From Pectobacterium brasiliense (GTDB taxonomy: Bacteria > Pseudomonadota > Gammaproteobacteria > Enterobacterales > Enterobacteriaceae): a stretch of DNA of 64,000 nt. Location: positions 558,001 through 622,000 of the forward strand of contig NZ_JACGFN010000002.1 in assembly GCF_016950255.1 (NCBI RefSeq), read 5' to 3'. The first letter of the stretch is position 1, and each line of letters opens with the position of its first letter. The position numbers and the translations under genes were made by a program. The notes under the pieces are model-generated. The model saw nothing but the letters and a program-made list of their open reading frames with translations. It searched no databases and was not told where the DNA came from. Of the stretch, positions 23,625 through 35,189 are shown one piece after another.

Positions 23625-24419
23625 ATGTCTGTTTTCGCTATTGTGGCGCTTGTCGCCTACACACTCAGCCTCGGACTGATTATCCCCAGTCTGCTGCGCA
23701 AGAACAGTGCATATCGTCGGCTGGCAATACTCTCGGCCAGCGCTGCGCTAATTTGTCATGCGGTGGCGCTCTATCAACGCATTTTCGATGTTCAGGTCGG
23801 CCAAAACCTTAGCTTGCTAAATATCGGTTCTCTGGTCAGCCTCATCATCTGTACGGTGATGACGTTTGTCGCCACGCGCGATCGCGGCTGGTTTATTCTT
23901 CCTATCGTCTACACCTTTGCGCTGATCAATCTGGCCTTCGCCAGCTTTATGCCGAGTGAATTTATTACGCATCTGGAAGCGTCGCCGGGCTTGATGATCC
24001 ATATCGGACTGGCCCTTTTCTCCTATGCAACACTGCTAATTGCTGCACTTTATGCGCTTCAGCTCGCTTGGCTTGATTATCTGCTCAAGAATAAAAAACT
24101 GGGATTTGCCGCTGATATGCCGCCGCTGATGGGCATTGAACGCAAGATGTTTCACATTACGCAGATTGGCGTCATTCTGCTCACGCTGACGCTCTGTACT
24201 GGTTTGTTCTATATGGATGACCTGATCGATAACAAAGAGAACCTGCACAAGGCCGTGTTCTCCCTGTTTGCCTGGTTCATCTATATTCTGCTGCTCTGGG
24301 GACATTACCATGAAGGATGGCGGGGACGGCGCGTCGTCTGGTTCAGCCTGATCGGCGCCCTTATGCTCACGCTGTCCTACTTCGGCAGCCGGGTTATACA
24401 GCACTTCCTCGCAGTCTGA
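23625..24419 (+). CDS. ypjD: inner membrane protein YpjD (CcsA/HemX-like family)
   Basis: 264 residues from ATG 23625 (MSVFAIVALVAYTLSLGLII), the start that aligns with E. coli YpjD; an upstream TTG frame start is less likely. About eight hydrophobic segments are visible. Conserved features include GQNLSLLNIGSLVSL, HIGLALFSYATLLIAALYALQ and WGHYHEGWRGRRVVW, the last resembling the cytochrome c assembly (CcsA/HemX) family. Function is not settled; a link to metal-ion or haem transport is only suggested by family. It is divergent from ffh, the conserved arrangement. Confidence 0.9.
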   Translation: MSVFAIVALVAYTLSLGLIIPSLLRKNSAYRRLAILSASAALICHAVALYQRIFDVQVGQNLSLLNIGSLVSLIICTVMTFVATRDRGWFILPIVYTFALINLAFASFMPSEFITHLEASPGLMIHIGLALFSYATLLIAALYALQLAWLDYLLKNKKLGFAADMPPLMGIERKMFHITQIGVILLTLTLCTGLFYMDDLIDNKENLHKAVFSLFAWFIYILLLWGHYHEGWRGRRVVWFSLIGALMLTLSYFGSRVIQHFLAV

Positions 24420-24433
24420 CGCGTTCACGAGCA

Positions 24434-24471
24434 TAAAAAAAAAAGAGAACCCACTTCGGTTCTCTTTTTTT
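24434..24471. terminator. bidirectional terminator between ypjD and luxS
   Basis: A stem with arms around aaaaagagaacc and ggttctcttttt is flanked by A-runs on the left and T-runs on the right, so it works for both convergent genes. Confidence 0.9.
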
Positions 24472-24491
24472 ATCTGTGCCTATCCAAGAAA

Positions 24492-25007
24492 CTAGATATG
24501 TAGCTCGGCCAGTTTATCTTTCGGCAGCGCCAGATCGTCATTTTGGTTGATACCAATGTCGTGATCCACGATGTGTTGAGCAATTTCCTGCGCTTCTTTC
24601 AGTGAGTGCATCTCATAGGTGCCACACTGGAATTCGTTCAGCTCAGGAATTTTACGCTGATCGGTCACTTTCAGAACGTCCGCCATCGCCGCTTTCCAGG
24701 AATCAGCAACACGTTGCTCATCCGGCGTGCCAATCAGGCTCATGTAGAAACCCGTACGGCATCCCATCGGAGAAATGTCGATAATTTCAACGCCATCACC
24801 GTTTAAATGATCGCGCATAAAGCCAGCAAACAGGTGCTCTAGCGTATGGATACCACGCTCTGGCATGACTTCAATGTTCGGACGACAGAAGCGCAGGTCA
24901 AATACCGTGATATTGTCGCCATGAGGGGTTTTCATGGTTTTAGCGACCCGAACTGCGGGTGCGGCCATACGAGTATGGTCAACGGTAAAGCTGTCTAATA
25001 ACGGCAT
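24492..25007 (-). CDS. luxS: S-ribosylhomocysteine lyase LuxS
   Basis: 171 residues (E. coli 171). The metal site [15 protein letters not shown] (HxxEH) and the third ligand Cys in [12 protein letters not shown] are present, as is the catalytic Cys region [10 protein letters not shown]. LuxS splits S-ribosylhomocysteine into homocysteine and DPD, the precursor of autoinducer 2. The start has an unusually strong GGAGGTGGAATT site. Downstream gene order with ypjD is convergent. The divergent sRNA MicA lies in the gap to gshA, and its promoter overlaps the luxS upstream region. Confidence 0.98.
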   Translation of the reverse strand: MPLLDSFTVDHTRMAAPAVRVAKTMKTPHGDNITVFDLRFCRPNIEVMPERGIHTLEHLFAGFMRDHLNGDGVEIIDISPMGCRTGFYMSLIGTPDEQRVADSWKAAMADVLKVTDQRKIPELNEFQCGTYEMHSLKEAQEIAQHIVDHDIGINQNDDLALPKDKLAELHI

Positions 25008-25053
25008 AATTCCACCTCCTCAAAGAAAAAAATTCATTTTTTCTCGTTTCCGA

Positions 25054-25080
25054 GAACTTTTCCTTTTTATGCGAGTCTGA
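25054..25080 (+). promoter_or_regulatory. sigmaE promoter of micA
   Basis: GAACTT (25054-25059), a 16-bp spacer and TCTGA (25076-25080) match the sigmaE consensus GAACTT / TCTGA. The expected MicA start lies 7 bases downstream at 25087. Confidence 0.88.
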
Positions 25081-25086
25081 CTTACT

Positions 25087-25160
25087 GAAAGACGCGCATT
25101 TATTATCATCATCCCTATTAGAGATGTTTATTTGGCCACAGTTCCTGTGGCCTTTTCTTT
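25087..25160 (+). ncRNA. micA: MicA, Hfq-dependent sRNA
   Basis: The 5' region gaaagacgcgcatt is identical to remembered E. coli MicA, followed by the single-stranded ATCATCATCCCT seed region. The RNA ends in a terminator stem (ggccaca / tgtggcc) with TTTTCTTTTT. Location between luxS and gshA, transcribed opposite to luxS, is the same as in E. coli. Known MicA pairs with ompA and other outer membrane mRNAs during envelope stress. The exact 3' end within the T-run (25156-25160) is approximate. Confidence 0.93.
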
Positions 25161-26729
<1,569 letters not shown>

Positions 26730-26796
26730 TTAAAATGTAATGGTTGTAAGCATAATTGAAACTCAGCAGCACTCACCAGTTCGCATTGCAATCTGG

Positions 26797-27225
26797 TTAA
26801 GACCACCACGCCATCCCCTGCAACGTTATACCCGTCAATACGATATACCGCAGCGCTTTTCCAATACCGATGAAAAGCGCCGATTGCATCCAGGGCATGC
26901 GTAGCCAACCCGCTAACACGCACAATAAATCGCCTACTACCGGCACCCAGCTAAATAACAACGCAGCGCAGCCATAGCGCTGTAACCAGCGCATGGCCAC
27001 CGAATACCCAGCTTGTTGTTTTGGCTGAGGGAGTAAGCGCCCTATAAAAATATTTGTTAATCCACCCAGCGTATTTCCTACCGTTGCCACAGCAATCAAC
27101 AGATAGGGCTTTGCACTGTCAGCAAGCAATAACGTTACCAGCAGCACTTCCGAACTGCCAGGCAGCAGTGTTGCACTGAGCAGGCTACTCCAGAAAAGAG
27201 AAAAAACGGCCCAGAACTCACTCAC
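26797..27225 (-). CDS. yqaA: DedA-related inner membrane protein YqaA
   Basis: 142 residues, starting at GTG 27225. Several hydrophobic segments are seen, with the SNARE-associated/DedA-like pattern LLPGSSEVLLVTLL, GNTLGGLTNIFIGR and VVGDLLCVLAGWLRM. Relatives act in lipid or membrane homeostasis; the role of YqaA is unknown. The start overlaps the yqaB stop by GTGA, so translation of the two is coupled. Confidence 0.9.
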   Translation of the reverse strand: MSEFWAVFSLFWSSLLSATLLPGSSEVLLVTLLLADSAKPYLLIAVATVGNTLGGLTNIFIGRLLPQPKQQAGYSVAMRWLQRYGCAALLFSWVPVVGDLLCVLAGWLRMPWMQSALFIGIGKALRYIVLTGITLQGMAWWS

Positions 27226-27788
27226 AATGTACGGACGTCAACCACAGCCATGTTAGCGCGTTTAGCGGCTTCAATACCGTAGTCTGCATCTTCAAACACG
27301 ATACAGTGTTCTGGTGCGACAGAAATCAATGTAGCGCAACGCAGAAAGGTATCGGGGAAAGGCTTATGCTGCACAACATCATCAGCCCCAACGATTGCAT
27401 CAAAATAATCATGCAACCCTAAATGCGTTAGCAATCTATCAGCCATGCCATGCGTGCTACCTGTGCCAACTGCCATAGGACGCCGTCCGCGATAGTGCTT
27501 AACAACATCAATCAGCGGCAGTGGCTTTACGGTATCCAGCAGCATTTCCTCAACAACAGCGGTTTTTTCCGCCGCGAGTTGGTGAGCATCAATATCAGCC
27601 TGATGGCTGTCGATAATACGCTGTGCAATACGCCAGGTGGGCGAGCCGTTCAATGCTGTCATGGCACTGGCATCATATCTCATACCATATCGGGCAAGAA
27701 CCTGATCCCACGCTTTATGGTGCGTTGGTTCGGTATCAAGCAGGGTGCCATCCATATCAAAGATCAGCCCTTGATAGCGATCGTACAT
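27222..27788 (-). CDS. yqaB: fructose-1-phosphate/6-phosphogluconate phosphatase YqaB (HAD family)
   Basis: 188 residues from the second of two adjacent ATGs (27788), which aligns with E. coli YqaB and is better spaced from GGAG. HAD motifs: I FDMDGTLLDTEPTH, II GTGSTH, III K in HKPFPDTF, and IV FEDADYGIEAA. The enzyme dephosphorylates small sugar phosphates. It overlaps yqaA by 4 bp. The next upstream features on this strand are the tRNA-Arg genes, as in E. coli. Confidence 0.95.
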   Translation of the reverse strand: MYDRYQGLIFDMDGTLLDTEPTHHKAWDQVLARYGMRYDASAMTALNGSPTWRIAQRIIDSHQADIDAHQLAAEKTAVVEEMLLDTVKPLPLIDVVKHYRGRRPMAVGTGSTHGMADRLLTHLGLHDYFDAIVGADDVVQHKPFPDTFLRCATLISVAPEHCIVFEDADYGIEAAKRANMAVVDVRTL

Positions 27789-28176
27789 CATGACTCCATG
27801 ATCACTGAAAAGAGAGCTTACTTTATCGTAAAGTGAAAACGTTGTCGCTTACTCAATAACCTTATAAAAAACAGGTTATTACCCCTATAGTAGTAAGACA
27901 GCCTCCATTTACTCGTTGGCTCAATCTCGATATATAGGCAAGGGAGAGGTAAGAATTAATATACGGAAGTGATGAGAAAATATCGTTCTGATATCAGCAG
28001 AACAGAAGGCTGTGCCGCTATAGCGCGAAAAATAGGGTAGAGAGCGATGGGTAAAGCAGAAATGGCGCATCGGAGAAAATTATCTGCCTTGCTTAGTACT
28101 TCGAGTCGTTGCCAAAGCAAGGTTACTCTTACTTATCGGTTTGCGCTAAGGCAAGAATTTTATTTACATCGAAATA
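27789..28176. other. 388-bp gap between yqaB and the tRNA cluster
   Basis: No convincing gene is seen. The one recognisable structure is an imperfect hairpin with arms ccttgctt (28087-28094) and aagcaagg (28115-28122), without a T-run, about 55 bp past the last tRNA-Arg. It may belong to the 3' end of the tRNA transcript. Confidence 0.4.
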
Positions 28177-28253
28177 TGGTGCATCCGGGAGGATTCGAAC
28201 CTCCGACCGCTCGGTTCGTAGCCGAGTACTCTATCCAGCTGAGCTACGGATGC
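28177..28253 (-). tRNA. tRNA-Arg (ACG), copy 1
   Basis: A 77-nt cloverleaf with CCA. The minus strand starts GCATCCGTAGCTCAG, and the anticodon loop CTACGAA gives ACG (inosine-modified in the mature tRNA). It is identical to the other two copies. E. coli carries four such genes (argQZYV) at this place. Confidence 0.97.
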
Positions 28254-28305
28254 AGAGTGTGGTGCAGAAATAAAGGGGTGAGCAATTAAACGAGATACTT
28301 AAGAA

Positions 28306-28382
28306 TGGTGCATCCGGGAGGATTCGAACCTCCGACCGCTCGGTTCGTAGCCGAGTACTCTATCCAGCTGAGCTACGGATGC
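28306..28382 (-). tRNA. tRNA-Arg (ACG), copy 2
   Basis: Identical in sequence to the copies at 28177 and 28454, with CCA encoded. The 52- and 71-bp spacers between copies are unlike each other, so the repeat unit is the tRNA only. Confidence 0.97.
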
Positions 28383-28453
28383 ATTGATAATTCTTCATCT
28401 GCGACAAAACTTGCTTTCACTAATACTACTTGCTTTGCAAAGGCAGTATTTAA

Positions 28454-28530
28454 TGGTGCATCCGGGAGGATTCGAACCTCCGACCGCTCGGTTCGTAGCC
28501 GAGTACTCTATCCAGCTGAGCTACGGATGC
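28454..28530 (-). tRNA. tRNA-Arg (ACG), copy 3
   Basis: Third identical copy, only 8 bp from tRNA-Ser, so the four tRNAs probably form one transcript led by tRNA-Ser. Confidence 0.97.
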
Positions 28531-28538
28531 ATATTAAA

Positions 28539-28631
28539 TGGCGGTGAGGGAGGGATTCGAACCCTCGATGCAGCTTTTGACCGCATACTCCCTTAGCAGG
28601 GGAGCGCCTTCAGCCTCTCGGCCACCTCACC
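28539..28631 (-). tRNA. tRNA-Ser (GCT)
   Basis: 93 nt with the long variable arm of class II tRNAs and CCA. The minus strand starts GGTGAGGTGGCCGAGAGG, and the anticodon loop CTGCTAA gives GCT. It corresponds to E. coli serV, next to csrA. Confidence 0.97.
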
Positions 28632-28892
28632 TTACATTACCTGATTCGCTACTAAGAACTTCTTGTTAGTGCTCACCGGTACTGCGTGGCGCACATATTA
28701 CTTTCCCAGACTTATAAGTCAAACAATTTTTCCCACCTTGTGTTTGTTTGAACAATTCGCATCCAAGACGCGCACTTTCACAACAAAAAGTCTATTTTAT
28801 CGACAGAAAAACAGGTGGTTACCTTGCCAAAGGCAGCGCACAGGAAAAATAGATATATCGATAAATGTGTGGGGAAAAGCGGGAAATAACAA

Positions 28893-28918
28893 TTGCGTCC
28901 CGCGAACACGAGACGCAT
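28893..28918 (-). terminator. possible csrA terminator
   Basis: The arms tgcgtc (28894-28899) and gacgca (28912-28917) form a short stem just past the csrA stop, followed on the minus strand by a broken T-run (TTGTTATTT). A weak terminator at best. Confidence 0.4.
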
Positions 28919-28924
28919 TGTCAA

Positions 28925-29110
28925 TCAATATGACGTTGGTTGAGATTTTTCGGCCTGAATACGCTGATAGATCTCTTCACGGTGGACAGAAACCTCTTTA
29001 GGTGCATTAACACCAATACGCACCTGGTTGCCTTTCACTCCTAATACGGTAACCGTTACCTCATCGCCGATCATGAGGGTTTCGCCAACTCGACGAGTCA
29101 AAATAAGCAT
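28925..29110 (-). CDS. csrA: carbon storage regulator CsrA (RsmA)
   Basis: 61 residues, identical in layout to E. coli Csr[21 protein letters not shown], then [20 protein letters not shown] with the RNA-binding Arg44. The homodimer binds GGA motifs in mRNA leaders and controls translation of carbon-storage, motility and, in soft-rot bacteria (as RsmA), extracellular enzyme genes. The start is preceded by AAGGAG, which is itself a GGA site, in keeping with the known autoregulation. It lies between alaS and tRNA-Ser. Confidence 0.98.
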   Translation of the reverse strand: MLILTRRVGETLMIGDEVTVTVLGVKGNQVRIGVNAPKEVSVHREEIYQRIQAEKSQPTSY

Positions 29111-29434
29111 TCTTTGCTCCTTGAAAGATTATAAAGAGTCGGGTCTCTCTGTCTCCCCGCCATTATCCATCATGTGCCGTGAAAACGTAAACCTAGACGA
29201 TGGTATAACCACACCACCACACTCTGGTTTGTCACTACTTGTTAGTTTAGTCGATATCAGTAGCTTGTGCTTTTGTTATCACAACAACAGGACTGAGCAT
29301 GTAAAGCTTCAGAATATCTGAAGGTAACACACTTTCTATCCTGCTTGCCGGATCCTTTTCCGCAGACAAAAACGCCACAACCAGAAAGTTATGGCGTTTT
29401 GTCGGATAACGCGGATAAAACGTTATCTGTCGTT
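29111..29434 (-). promoter_or_regulatory. csrA upstream region
   Basis: This 324-bp gap holds a perfect TATAAT on the minus strand (29133-29128), about 20 bp ahead of the csrA start with no clear -35, plus GGA motifs near the start. The alaS terminator occupies 29366-29402. E. coli csrA has several promoters here. No gene is seen. Confidence 0.5.
29366..29402 (-). terminator. alaS terminator
   Basis: The arms aaaaacgcca (29368-29377) and tggcgtttt (29392-29400) form a stem with a T-run on the minus strand, just past alaS. Confidence 0.85.
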
Positions 29435-32062
29435 TTACAGCTTAGCAGCAACCCAAGATTCAACGCTTGCCAGCGCAGCAGGCAGTGCAGACACGTCTGA
29501 GCCACCAGCCTGAGCCATATCTGGGCGACCACCGCCTTTACCGCCAACCTGCTGGGCAACAAACCCAATCAGTTCACCGGCTTTTACGCGGTCAGTCAGA
29601 TCTTTCGTTACACCAGAAATCAAGCTAACCCGACCTTCTGCCGCTGTTCCGAGAACGATAACAGCAGATCCAAGCTGATTCTTCAGGTCATCAACCATCG
29701 TGCGCAGCAGTTTAGGATCCACGTTGTCCAGTTGCGTAACCAGCAACTTCACACCGTTAACCTCTTTTGCTTTGCCAGACAGCGACGAGCTTTCCTGCGC
29801 CGCTTGTTGAGCCTTCAACTGCTGAAGCTCTTTCTCCAACGCGCGGGCACGATCCAAAACAGAGCGTACCTTATCCGTCAGGTTGTGACTATCCCCTTTC
29901 AGCAGTTGCGCAATGTCTTGCAAAACGTCGCTTTGGCGATGCAGCGCAGACAACGCATTCTCACCCGTGGTCGCTTCAATACGACGCACGCCGGCAGCAG
30001 TTCCTGACTCAGAAATGATCTGGAACAGGCCGATATCACCCGTACGGCTTGCGTGCGTGCCCCCACAAAGCTCAATGGAGAAATCTCCCATTGTCAGAAC
30101 ACGGACATGGTCATCGTACTTCTCGCCGAACAGCGCCATTGCGCCCTTCGCTCTCGCATCGTCCAGCGCCATGACATCCGTTTGCACGGTAAGGTTACGG
30201 CGGATTTGCGCGTTAACGATATCTTCAACCTGACGAATCTGCTCAGGTTTCATCGCTTCCGTATGTGAGAAGTCAAAACGCAGATAGCTATCGTTAACCA
30301 GAGAGCCTTTCTGCGCGACGTGATCGCCCAGAACCTGACGCAGCGCAGCATGCAGCAGGTGCGTCGCAGAGTGGTTCAGACGAATGCGATCGCGGCGTTG
30401 GCTATCAACGTTTGCATCGACACTGTCGTTAACACGCAGCGTACCCTGAGTCAGTTTACCGACGTGGCCAATTGCCTGACCGTATTTCTGAGTATCCTGA
30501 ACGGCAAAGCTGACGCCCGCATTTTTCAGTTCACCCTGGTCGCCAACCTGACCACCGGATTCACCATAAAATGGCGTTTCGTTCAGAATCACAACCGCTT
30601 CATCACCTGCCGCAATCTGATCAACCGCAGTTCCATTGTGATAAATCGCAATAACCTTCGCTTGCTGCTGCGTTTTTTCATAGCCGCAGAATGGCGTGTT
30701 TTCATCCACACGGATGAGGCTGTTGTAATCTACGCCAAATCCGCTGGCTTCACGCGCACGCTGGCGCTGGGCCGTCATCGCAGCCTCAAAACCTTCTTCA
30801 TCGACTTTCAGGCCGCGCTCGCGGCACACATCCGCAGTGAGGTCGACAGGGAAACCGTAGGTGTCATACAGGCGGAAGGCTGTTTCACCATCCAGCGTAT
30901 CCCCTTTCAGGTTTTTAATTTCTTCGTCCAGCAGAGACAAACCGCGTTCCAACGTGCGGGCAAACTGCTCTTCTTCCGTCTTCAGCGCTTGCTCAACCAC
31001 AGACTGCTGTTTTTTCAATTCTTCAGCTGCTGGCCCCATGACCTGAATCAGCGGCGCAACCAGTTTGTAGAAGAAAGCATCCGTAGCGCCCAGCATATTA
31101 CCGTGACGCGCAGCGCGGCGGATAATACGGCGCAGAACATAACCACGGTTTTCATTAGATGGCATCACGCCATCGGCAATCAGGAACGCACAAGAGCGGA
31201 TATGGTCGGCGATAACGCGCAGCGATTTATTGGTTAAATCCGTCGTTCCGACGGCTTTCGCTACCGCCTCAATCAGCGTTTTGAACAAATCAATGTCATA
31301 GTTTGAATTGACATGCTGCAAGACAGCAGAAACGCGTTCTAATCCCATGCCGGTATCGACGGACGGTTTTGGCAGCGGCAACATAGTGCCGTCAACCTGA
31401 CGGTTGAACTGCATGAACACCAGGTTCCAGATTTCGATATAGCGATCGCCGTCTTCATCAGGGCTTCCCGGCGGGCCACCTGCGATGTGCTCACCGTGAT
31501 CGTAGAAAATCTCGGTACACGGACCACACGGCCCCGTTTCACCCATCTGCCAGAAATTATCAGAGGCGTAAGGTCCGCCTTTGTTATCACCAATACGAAT
31601 AATTCTTTCGCGCGGCACGCCAACTTCATCAGCCCAAATGTCATAGGCTTCATCATCTGTTGCGTATACCGTTACCCACAGTTTTTCTTTCGGCAGATTG
31701 AACCACTGAGGAGACGTCAGCAATTCCCATGCATAGCGAATCGCATCATGCTTGAAATAGTCACCGAAGCTGAAGTTACCCAGCATTTCAAAGAAGGTGT
31801 GGTGGCGTGCGGTATAACCTACGTTTTCCAGGTCATTATGTTTACCACCGGCACGTACGCAGCGCTGCGAGGTCGTCGCTCGGACATAGCTACGTTTATC
31901 CAGACCGAGGAACACATCTTTGAACTGGTTCATACCCGCATTGGTGAATAACAATGTCGGATCGTTGTTCGGCACCAGAGAGCTGCTATCAACAACCTGG
32001 TGTCCCTTACTGTGGAAAAAATCGAGAAACGCTTGACGGATCTCAGCGGTGCTCTTGCTCAT
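29435..32062 (-). CDS. alaS: alanyl-tRNA synthetase
   Basis: 875 residues (E. coli 876). Class II catalytic core: [34 protein letters not shown] and [12 protein letters not shown]. The editing domain has the zinc-binding [16 protein letters not shown] and [13 protein letters not shown], which clear mischarged Ser/Gly. The C-terminal C-Ala domain ends in a glycine-rich [15 protein letters not shown] segment. It charges tRNA-Ala in the cytosol. The order recA-recX-alaS-csrA is conserved. Confidence 0.98.
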   Translation of the reverse strand: MSKSTAEIRQAFLDFFHSKGHQVVDSSSLVPNNDPTLLFTNAGMNQFKDVFLGLDKRSYVRATTSQRCVRAGGKHNDLENVGYTARHHTFFEMLGNFSFGDYFKHDAIRYAWELLTSPQWFNLPKEKLWVTVYATDDEAYDIWADEVGVPRERIIRIGDNKGGPYASDNFWQMGETGPCGPCTEIFYDHGEHIAGGPPGSPDEDGDRYIEIWNLVFMQFNRQVDGTMLPLPKPSVDTGMGLERVSAVLQHVNSNYDIDLFKTLIEAVAKAVGTTDLTNKSLRVIADHIRSCAFLIADGVMPSNENRGYVLRRIIRRAARHGNMLGATDAFFYKLVAPLIQVMGPAAEELKKQQSVVEQALKTEEEQFARTLERGLSLLDEEIKNLKGDTLDGETAFRLYDTYGFPVDLTADVCRERGLKVDEEGFEAAMTAQRQRAREASGFGVDYNSLIRVDENTPFCGYEKTQQQAKVIAIYHNGTAVDQIAAGDEAVVILNETPFYGESGGQVGDQGELKNAGVSFAVQDTQKYGQAIGHVGKLTQGTLRVNDSVDANVDSQRRDRIRLNHSATHLLHAALRQVLGDHVAQKGSLVNDSYLRFDFSHTEAMKPEQIRQVEDIVNAQIRRNLTVQTDVMALDDARAKGAMALFGEKYDDHVRVLTMGDFSIELCGGTHASRTGDIGLFQIISESGTAAGVRRIEATTGENALSALHRQSDVLQDIAQLLKGDSHNLTDKVRSVLDRARALEKELQQLKAQQAAQESSSLSGKAKEVNGVKLLVTQLDNVDPKLLRTMVDDLKNQLGSAVIVLGTAAEGRVSLISGVTKDLTDRVKAGELIGFVAQQVGGKGGGRPDMAQAGGSDVSALPAALASVESWVAAKL

Positions 32063-32200
32063 AATTGTCCTGGAATCAAGCTAGAAGAACAGATCGCGGG
32101 CAAGGTTAGTTCAGCATGCTGACGTTACCGAGCAACTCACGAACAAAAAAGTGGGAATAAGATAAATTTTCTTCGATGGGAAGTAAAATCCCGTGTGCGT

Positions 32201-32695
32201 TCAATCTGAAAAATTCGTATAAATTGACTGGATTTCTTCATGAAAGAAGCCACGATAGAGCAGATATCGCTGATGTTTGACTTTGTCTTTCCATTCATCG
32301 GACAGAGGATGCCCGAATTTTCGTTCCACAACCGATTTCGCCAGCGCACACCAGTCGATATCACTCTCGTTTAATGCTGTGGCTAACGTTGTCTTATCGA
32401 TTCCTTTCTGGCTTAGCTCCATTTTGATCCGCTGGGCACCATAGCCTTTGCGGCTCCGGCTGCTGATATAGCGGCGAGCATAACGCTCGTCATCCAGCCA
32501 ACCGTGTTCCTTGCAGTACGCAATAGCCGCTTCCACATCTTCCGCCGCAGCTCGGGCTGTAGCTTCATCTGCTTCATCTTCTGCGTTTGCGCTTTCTGAC
32601 TTATACAAATACGCCGCACATTTGCGGCGTATTTCAGTTTCACTATAATCGCGAACGGAAAGCACATTCATCGCATAGCGTAATGGTTTATTCAT
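32201..32695 (-). CDS. recX: regulatory protein RecX
   Basis: 164 residues (E. coli 166), an all-helical RecX protein of three-helix repeats: AMNVLSVRDYSETEIRRKC, ARRYISSRSRKGYGAQRIKM and FLYRGF-type ending (RYLLYRGFFHEEI). RecX binds the RecA filament groove and limits its growth. It begins 45 bp after the recA stop without an obvious terminator between, so some SOS-driven readthrough from recA is likely. Confidence 0.95.
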   Translation of the reverse strand: MNKPLRYAMNVLSVRDYSETEIRRKCAAYLYKSESANAEDEADEATARAAAEDVEAAIAYCKEHGWLDDERYARRYISSRSRKGYGAQRIKMELSQKGIDKTTLATALNESDIDWCALAKSVVERKFGHPLSDEWKDKVKHQRYLLYRGFFHEEIQSIYTNFSD

Positions 32696-32740
32696 CCATC
32701 TACCCGCTAAAGTGCCCTGTCACAATCCATTCAGCCACCA

Positions 32741-33814
32741 TTAAAACTCTTCGTTGCCTTCACCAGCGAATTCATCTTCGTCATGGCTATTTCCAGCGGC
32801 GGCTGGCGTCAGTTCATTGCCTTTATGCAGCAGCATTTCACGCAATTTCTTATCCAGCTCCGCAGCAATCGCCGGGTTCTCTTTCAGGAAATTACAGGCA
32901 TTTGCTTTACCCTGACCGATCTTGTCGCCGTTATAGCTATACCAGGCACCCGCTTTTTCGATCAGCTTGTGTTTCACACCCAAATCGACCAGCTCACCGT
33001 GGATATTGATGCCTTCGCCGTACAGAATTTGGAATTCAGCCTGTTTGAACGGTGCTGCTACTTTATTCTTCACGACTTTCACACGGGTTTCGCTGCCGAC
33101 AACTTCTTCGCCTTCCTTGATTGCACCAGTACGACGAATATCCAGGCGAACAGAAGCATAAAACTTCAGAGCATTACCACCGGTAGTGGTTTCAGGGTTA
33201 CCGAACATCACACCGATTTTCATACGAATCTGGTTAATGAAGATCAGCAGCGTATTGGCTTGCTTCAGGTTACCCGCCAGTTTACGCATAGCCTGGCTCA
33301 TCATACGTGCAGCCAGCCCCATGTGGGAGTCACCGATTTCACCTTCAATTTCTGCTTTCGGCGTCAGTGCCGCAACGGAGTCGACGATGATCACGTCAAC
33401 AGCGCCAGAGCGCGTTAATGCATCACAGATCTCCAACGCTTGCTCGCCGGTATCCGGCTGAGAACACAGCAGGTTATCGATATCTACACCAAGCTTTTTC
33501 GCATAAATCGGGTCTAGAGCATGCTCAGCATCGATAAACGCACACGTTTTGCCTTCGCGTTGAGCGGCAGCAATAACCTGTAAGGTCAGCGTTGTTTTAC
33601 CGGAAGATTCTGGGCCATAAATCTCAACGATACGCCCCATCGGTAAACCACCGGCGCCCAAAGCGATATCCAGGGACAAAGAGCCTGTAGAAATGGTTTC
33701 AACATCCATTGAGCGATCCTCGCCCAACCGCATGATAGAACCTTTACCAAATTGCTTTTCGATTTGACCCAGTGCTGCCGCTAGTGCCTTTTGTTTGTTC
33801 TCATCAATAGCCAT
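32741..33814 (-). CDS. recA: recombinase RecA
   Basis: 357 residues from ATG 33814 ([20 protein letters not shown]), preceded by ACAGGAG; the open frame continues five codons upstream without similarity. Walker A GPESSGKT, Walker [16 protein letters not shown]-binding loop 2 [18 protein letters not shown] and an acidic tail [13 protein letters not shown] are present. RecA pairs homologous DNA and triggers LexA self-cleavage. Its promoter overlaps a perfect LexA box. Confidence 0.99.
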   Translation of the reverse strand: MAIDENKQKALAAALGQIEKQFGKGSIMRLGEDRSMDVETISTGSLSLDIALGAGGLPMGRIVEIYGPESSGKTTLTLQVIAAAQREGKTCAFIDAEHALDPIYAKKLGVDIDNLLCSQPDTGEQALEICDALTRSGAVDVIIVDSVAALTPKAEIEGEIGDSHMGLAARMMSQAMRKLAGNLKQANTLLIFINQIRMKIGVMFGNPETTTGGNALKFYASVRLDIRRTGAIKEGEEVVGSETRVKVVKNKVAAPFKQAEFQILYGEGINIHGELVDLGVKHKLIEKAGAWYSYNGDKIGQGKANACNFLKENPAIAAELDKKLREMLLHKGNELTPAAAGNSHDEDEFAGEGNEEF

Positions 33815-33891
33815 TTCTGCTCCTGTCATGCGGCGTAAAGCTGCTGTCTCTACGCGGCTGCTTAATCATGAATTGCCGAATAATTACTGAC

Positions 33892-33919
33892 ATTATACTG
33901 TATGCGCATACAGCATCAA
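33892..33919 (-). promoter_or_regulatory. recA promoter with LexA (SOS) box
   Basis: The minus strand has TTGATG (33919-33914), a 16-bp spacer and TATAAT (33897-33892). The spacer is exactly the SOS box CTGTATGCGCATACAG (33898-33913), a perfect palindrome of the form CTGT-N8-ACAG, as at E. coli recA. It begins only 3 bp from the end of pncC. Confidence 0.97.
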
Positions 33920-33921
33920 GG

Positions 33922-34416
33922 TTATTTTTTCAGAAACGTGTCGAGCAACGTTTGCAGCGCAAAATGCACCGATTGCAGACGCACTGCGTTTCTGTCTCCG
34001 CTGAACCGCATTGTCCGGGCGAATGCCCCACCCTGTTTGTCCGTGAAGCCAAACCACACCGTGCCGATAGGCTTCTCTTCGGTTCCCCCGTCTGGCCCGG
34101 CGACGCCGCTTACCGATATGGCAAAATCTGCACCGGCGGCCTGCAAAGCCCCTGCGGACATCTCATTGACGACGGCTTCACTCACCGCACCATGCTGTTC
34201 CAGTGTCTCTGCGTTCACATTCACCAGACGTTGCTTGGCCAAATTGCTGTATGTCACAAAGCCATAGTCAAACCAGCCTGAACTGCCAGCAACATCGGTA
34301 ATGGACTTAGCCAACCAGCCTCCGGTGCAGGACTCTGCACATGTCAGAGTGGCACCGCGTGCCTTCAATTTTTCGCCCACCAAAGCACTTAACCGCAGAA
34401 TGTCAGCTTCCGTCAT
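33922..34416 (-). CDS. pncC: nicotinamide-nucleotide amidase PncC (CinA C-terminal family)
   Basis: 164 residues (E. coli 165). A stand-alone CinA C-terminal domain with catalytic Ser in CAESCTGGWLAKSITD and the conserved SGVAGPDGGTEEKPIGTVWFG. It hydrolyses NMN to nicotinate mononucleotide in pyridine nucleotide recycling. It lies directly upstream of recA. Beyond it the E. coli order stops: mltB and srl are replaced by accessory genes. Confidence 0.95.
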   Translation of the reverse strand: MTEADILRLSALVGEKLKARGATLTCAESCTGGWLAKSITDVAGSSGWFDYGFVTYSNLAKQRLVNVNAETLEQHGAVSEAVVNEMSAGALQAAGADFAISVSGVAGPDGGTEEKPIGTVWFGFTDKQGGAFARTMRFSGDRNAVRLQSVHFALQTLLDTFLKK

Positions 34417-34648
34417 TGCCGCCTCATCTTAATCAAGGATTGTTGGGTCAGGGTAACACTTTTCCCCGAAAAAGACGCTCCGCTGCACGGTATGCGAAGC
34501 GCATAGCAAAGAAGATGAAAAAAGATGAAAAACGAGGGAAATCGAATAAAACGCTGCCGAATAACCGGGAAGAAAATAGCACGACGCTAAGAGAGTCGTC
34601 TGGCAGGAATAAAGAGGGAACAGGAGTAATTAATAATGATGGCGCGAT

Positions 34649-34984
34649 TTACATACAACCTGCACAACTGGTGCATCGCCAGTCCTGCTTATTTATAGCC
34701 TGAAAGAAATATCTGAAATAACATTCTTCGATAGGGACATTATTTTCTTCAAAAGAATCGGCCAGCCAGTCGATATTTTCCAGAATCCAATCATCCTCAT
34801 CGAGTCCGTCTCGGTACATTTCATCATCAGGATCGATGATAGAGTAGATCCCCATCGTTCCCATATGATTTTCTTTATATTTCTCCGGTAACGTGAAATC
34901 GTTTTCTTTATAAGATATTAACCAGTGGCCGTGGCAAAGCAGGTTGCCATTACGGCTCCACCTTGCAATAAATGGGTTACTCAT
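34649..34984 (-). CDS. hypothetical protein, small and acidic
   Basis: 111 residues from ATG 34984, with TAGGAA upstream; a start six codons earlier is possible. Not recognised. It is rich in Asp/Glu in the middle (IIDPDDEMYRDGLDEDDWILENIDW), has several Trp and Tyr, and ends in a cysteine cluster CTSCAGCM. Lower GC than its neighbours. Size, acidity and a solitary place in an accessory stretch recall toxin-immunity proteins, but no toxin partner is adjacent, so that is only a guess. Confidence 0.6.
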   Translation of the reverse strand: MSNPFIARWSRNGNLLCHGHWLISYKENDFTLPEKYKENHMGTMGIYSIIDPDDEMYRDGLDEDDWILENIDWLADSFEENNVPIEECYFRYFFQAINKQDWRCTSCAGCM

Positions 34985-35189
34985 ATTTATTCCTACCAGC
35001 ATAAAATCTGGTTATAAACGTATCACGACATATCTATAAAGTAAATTACCACACAACCAGCGCGCCATTTTAATAATAGAAAACAGGGATACATATTCAT
35101 TACACCTTAATAGGTACAACACCATTAACGATAAATTGATAAATATCAATTTACATAGCAATAAAATATCTAAACAGGGAAGTACAAAT

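Noticed and set aside
28177..28530. Three regularly placed identical sequences that could suggest a repeat array
   Set aside because: They are three complete tRNA-Arg genes with unequal spacers, not a CRISPR or mobile element.
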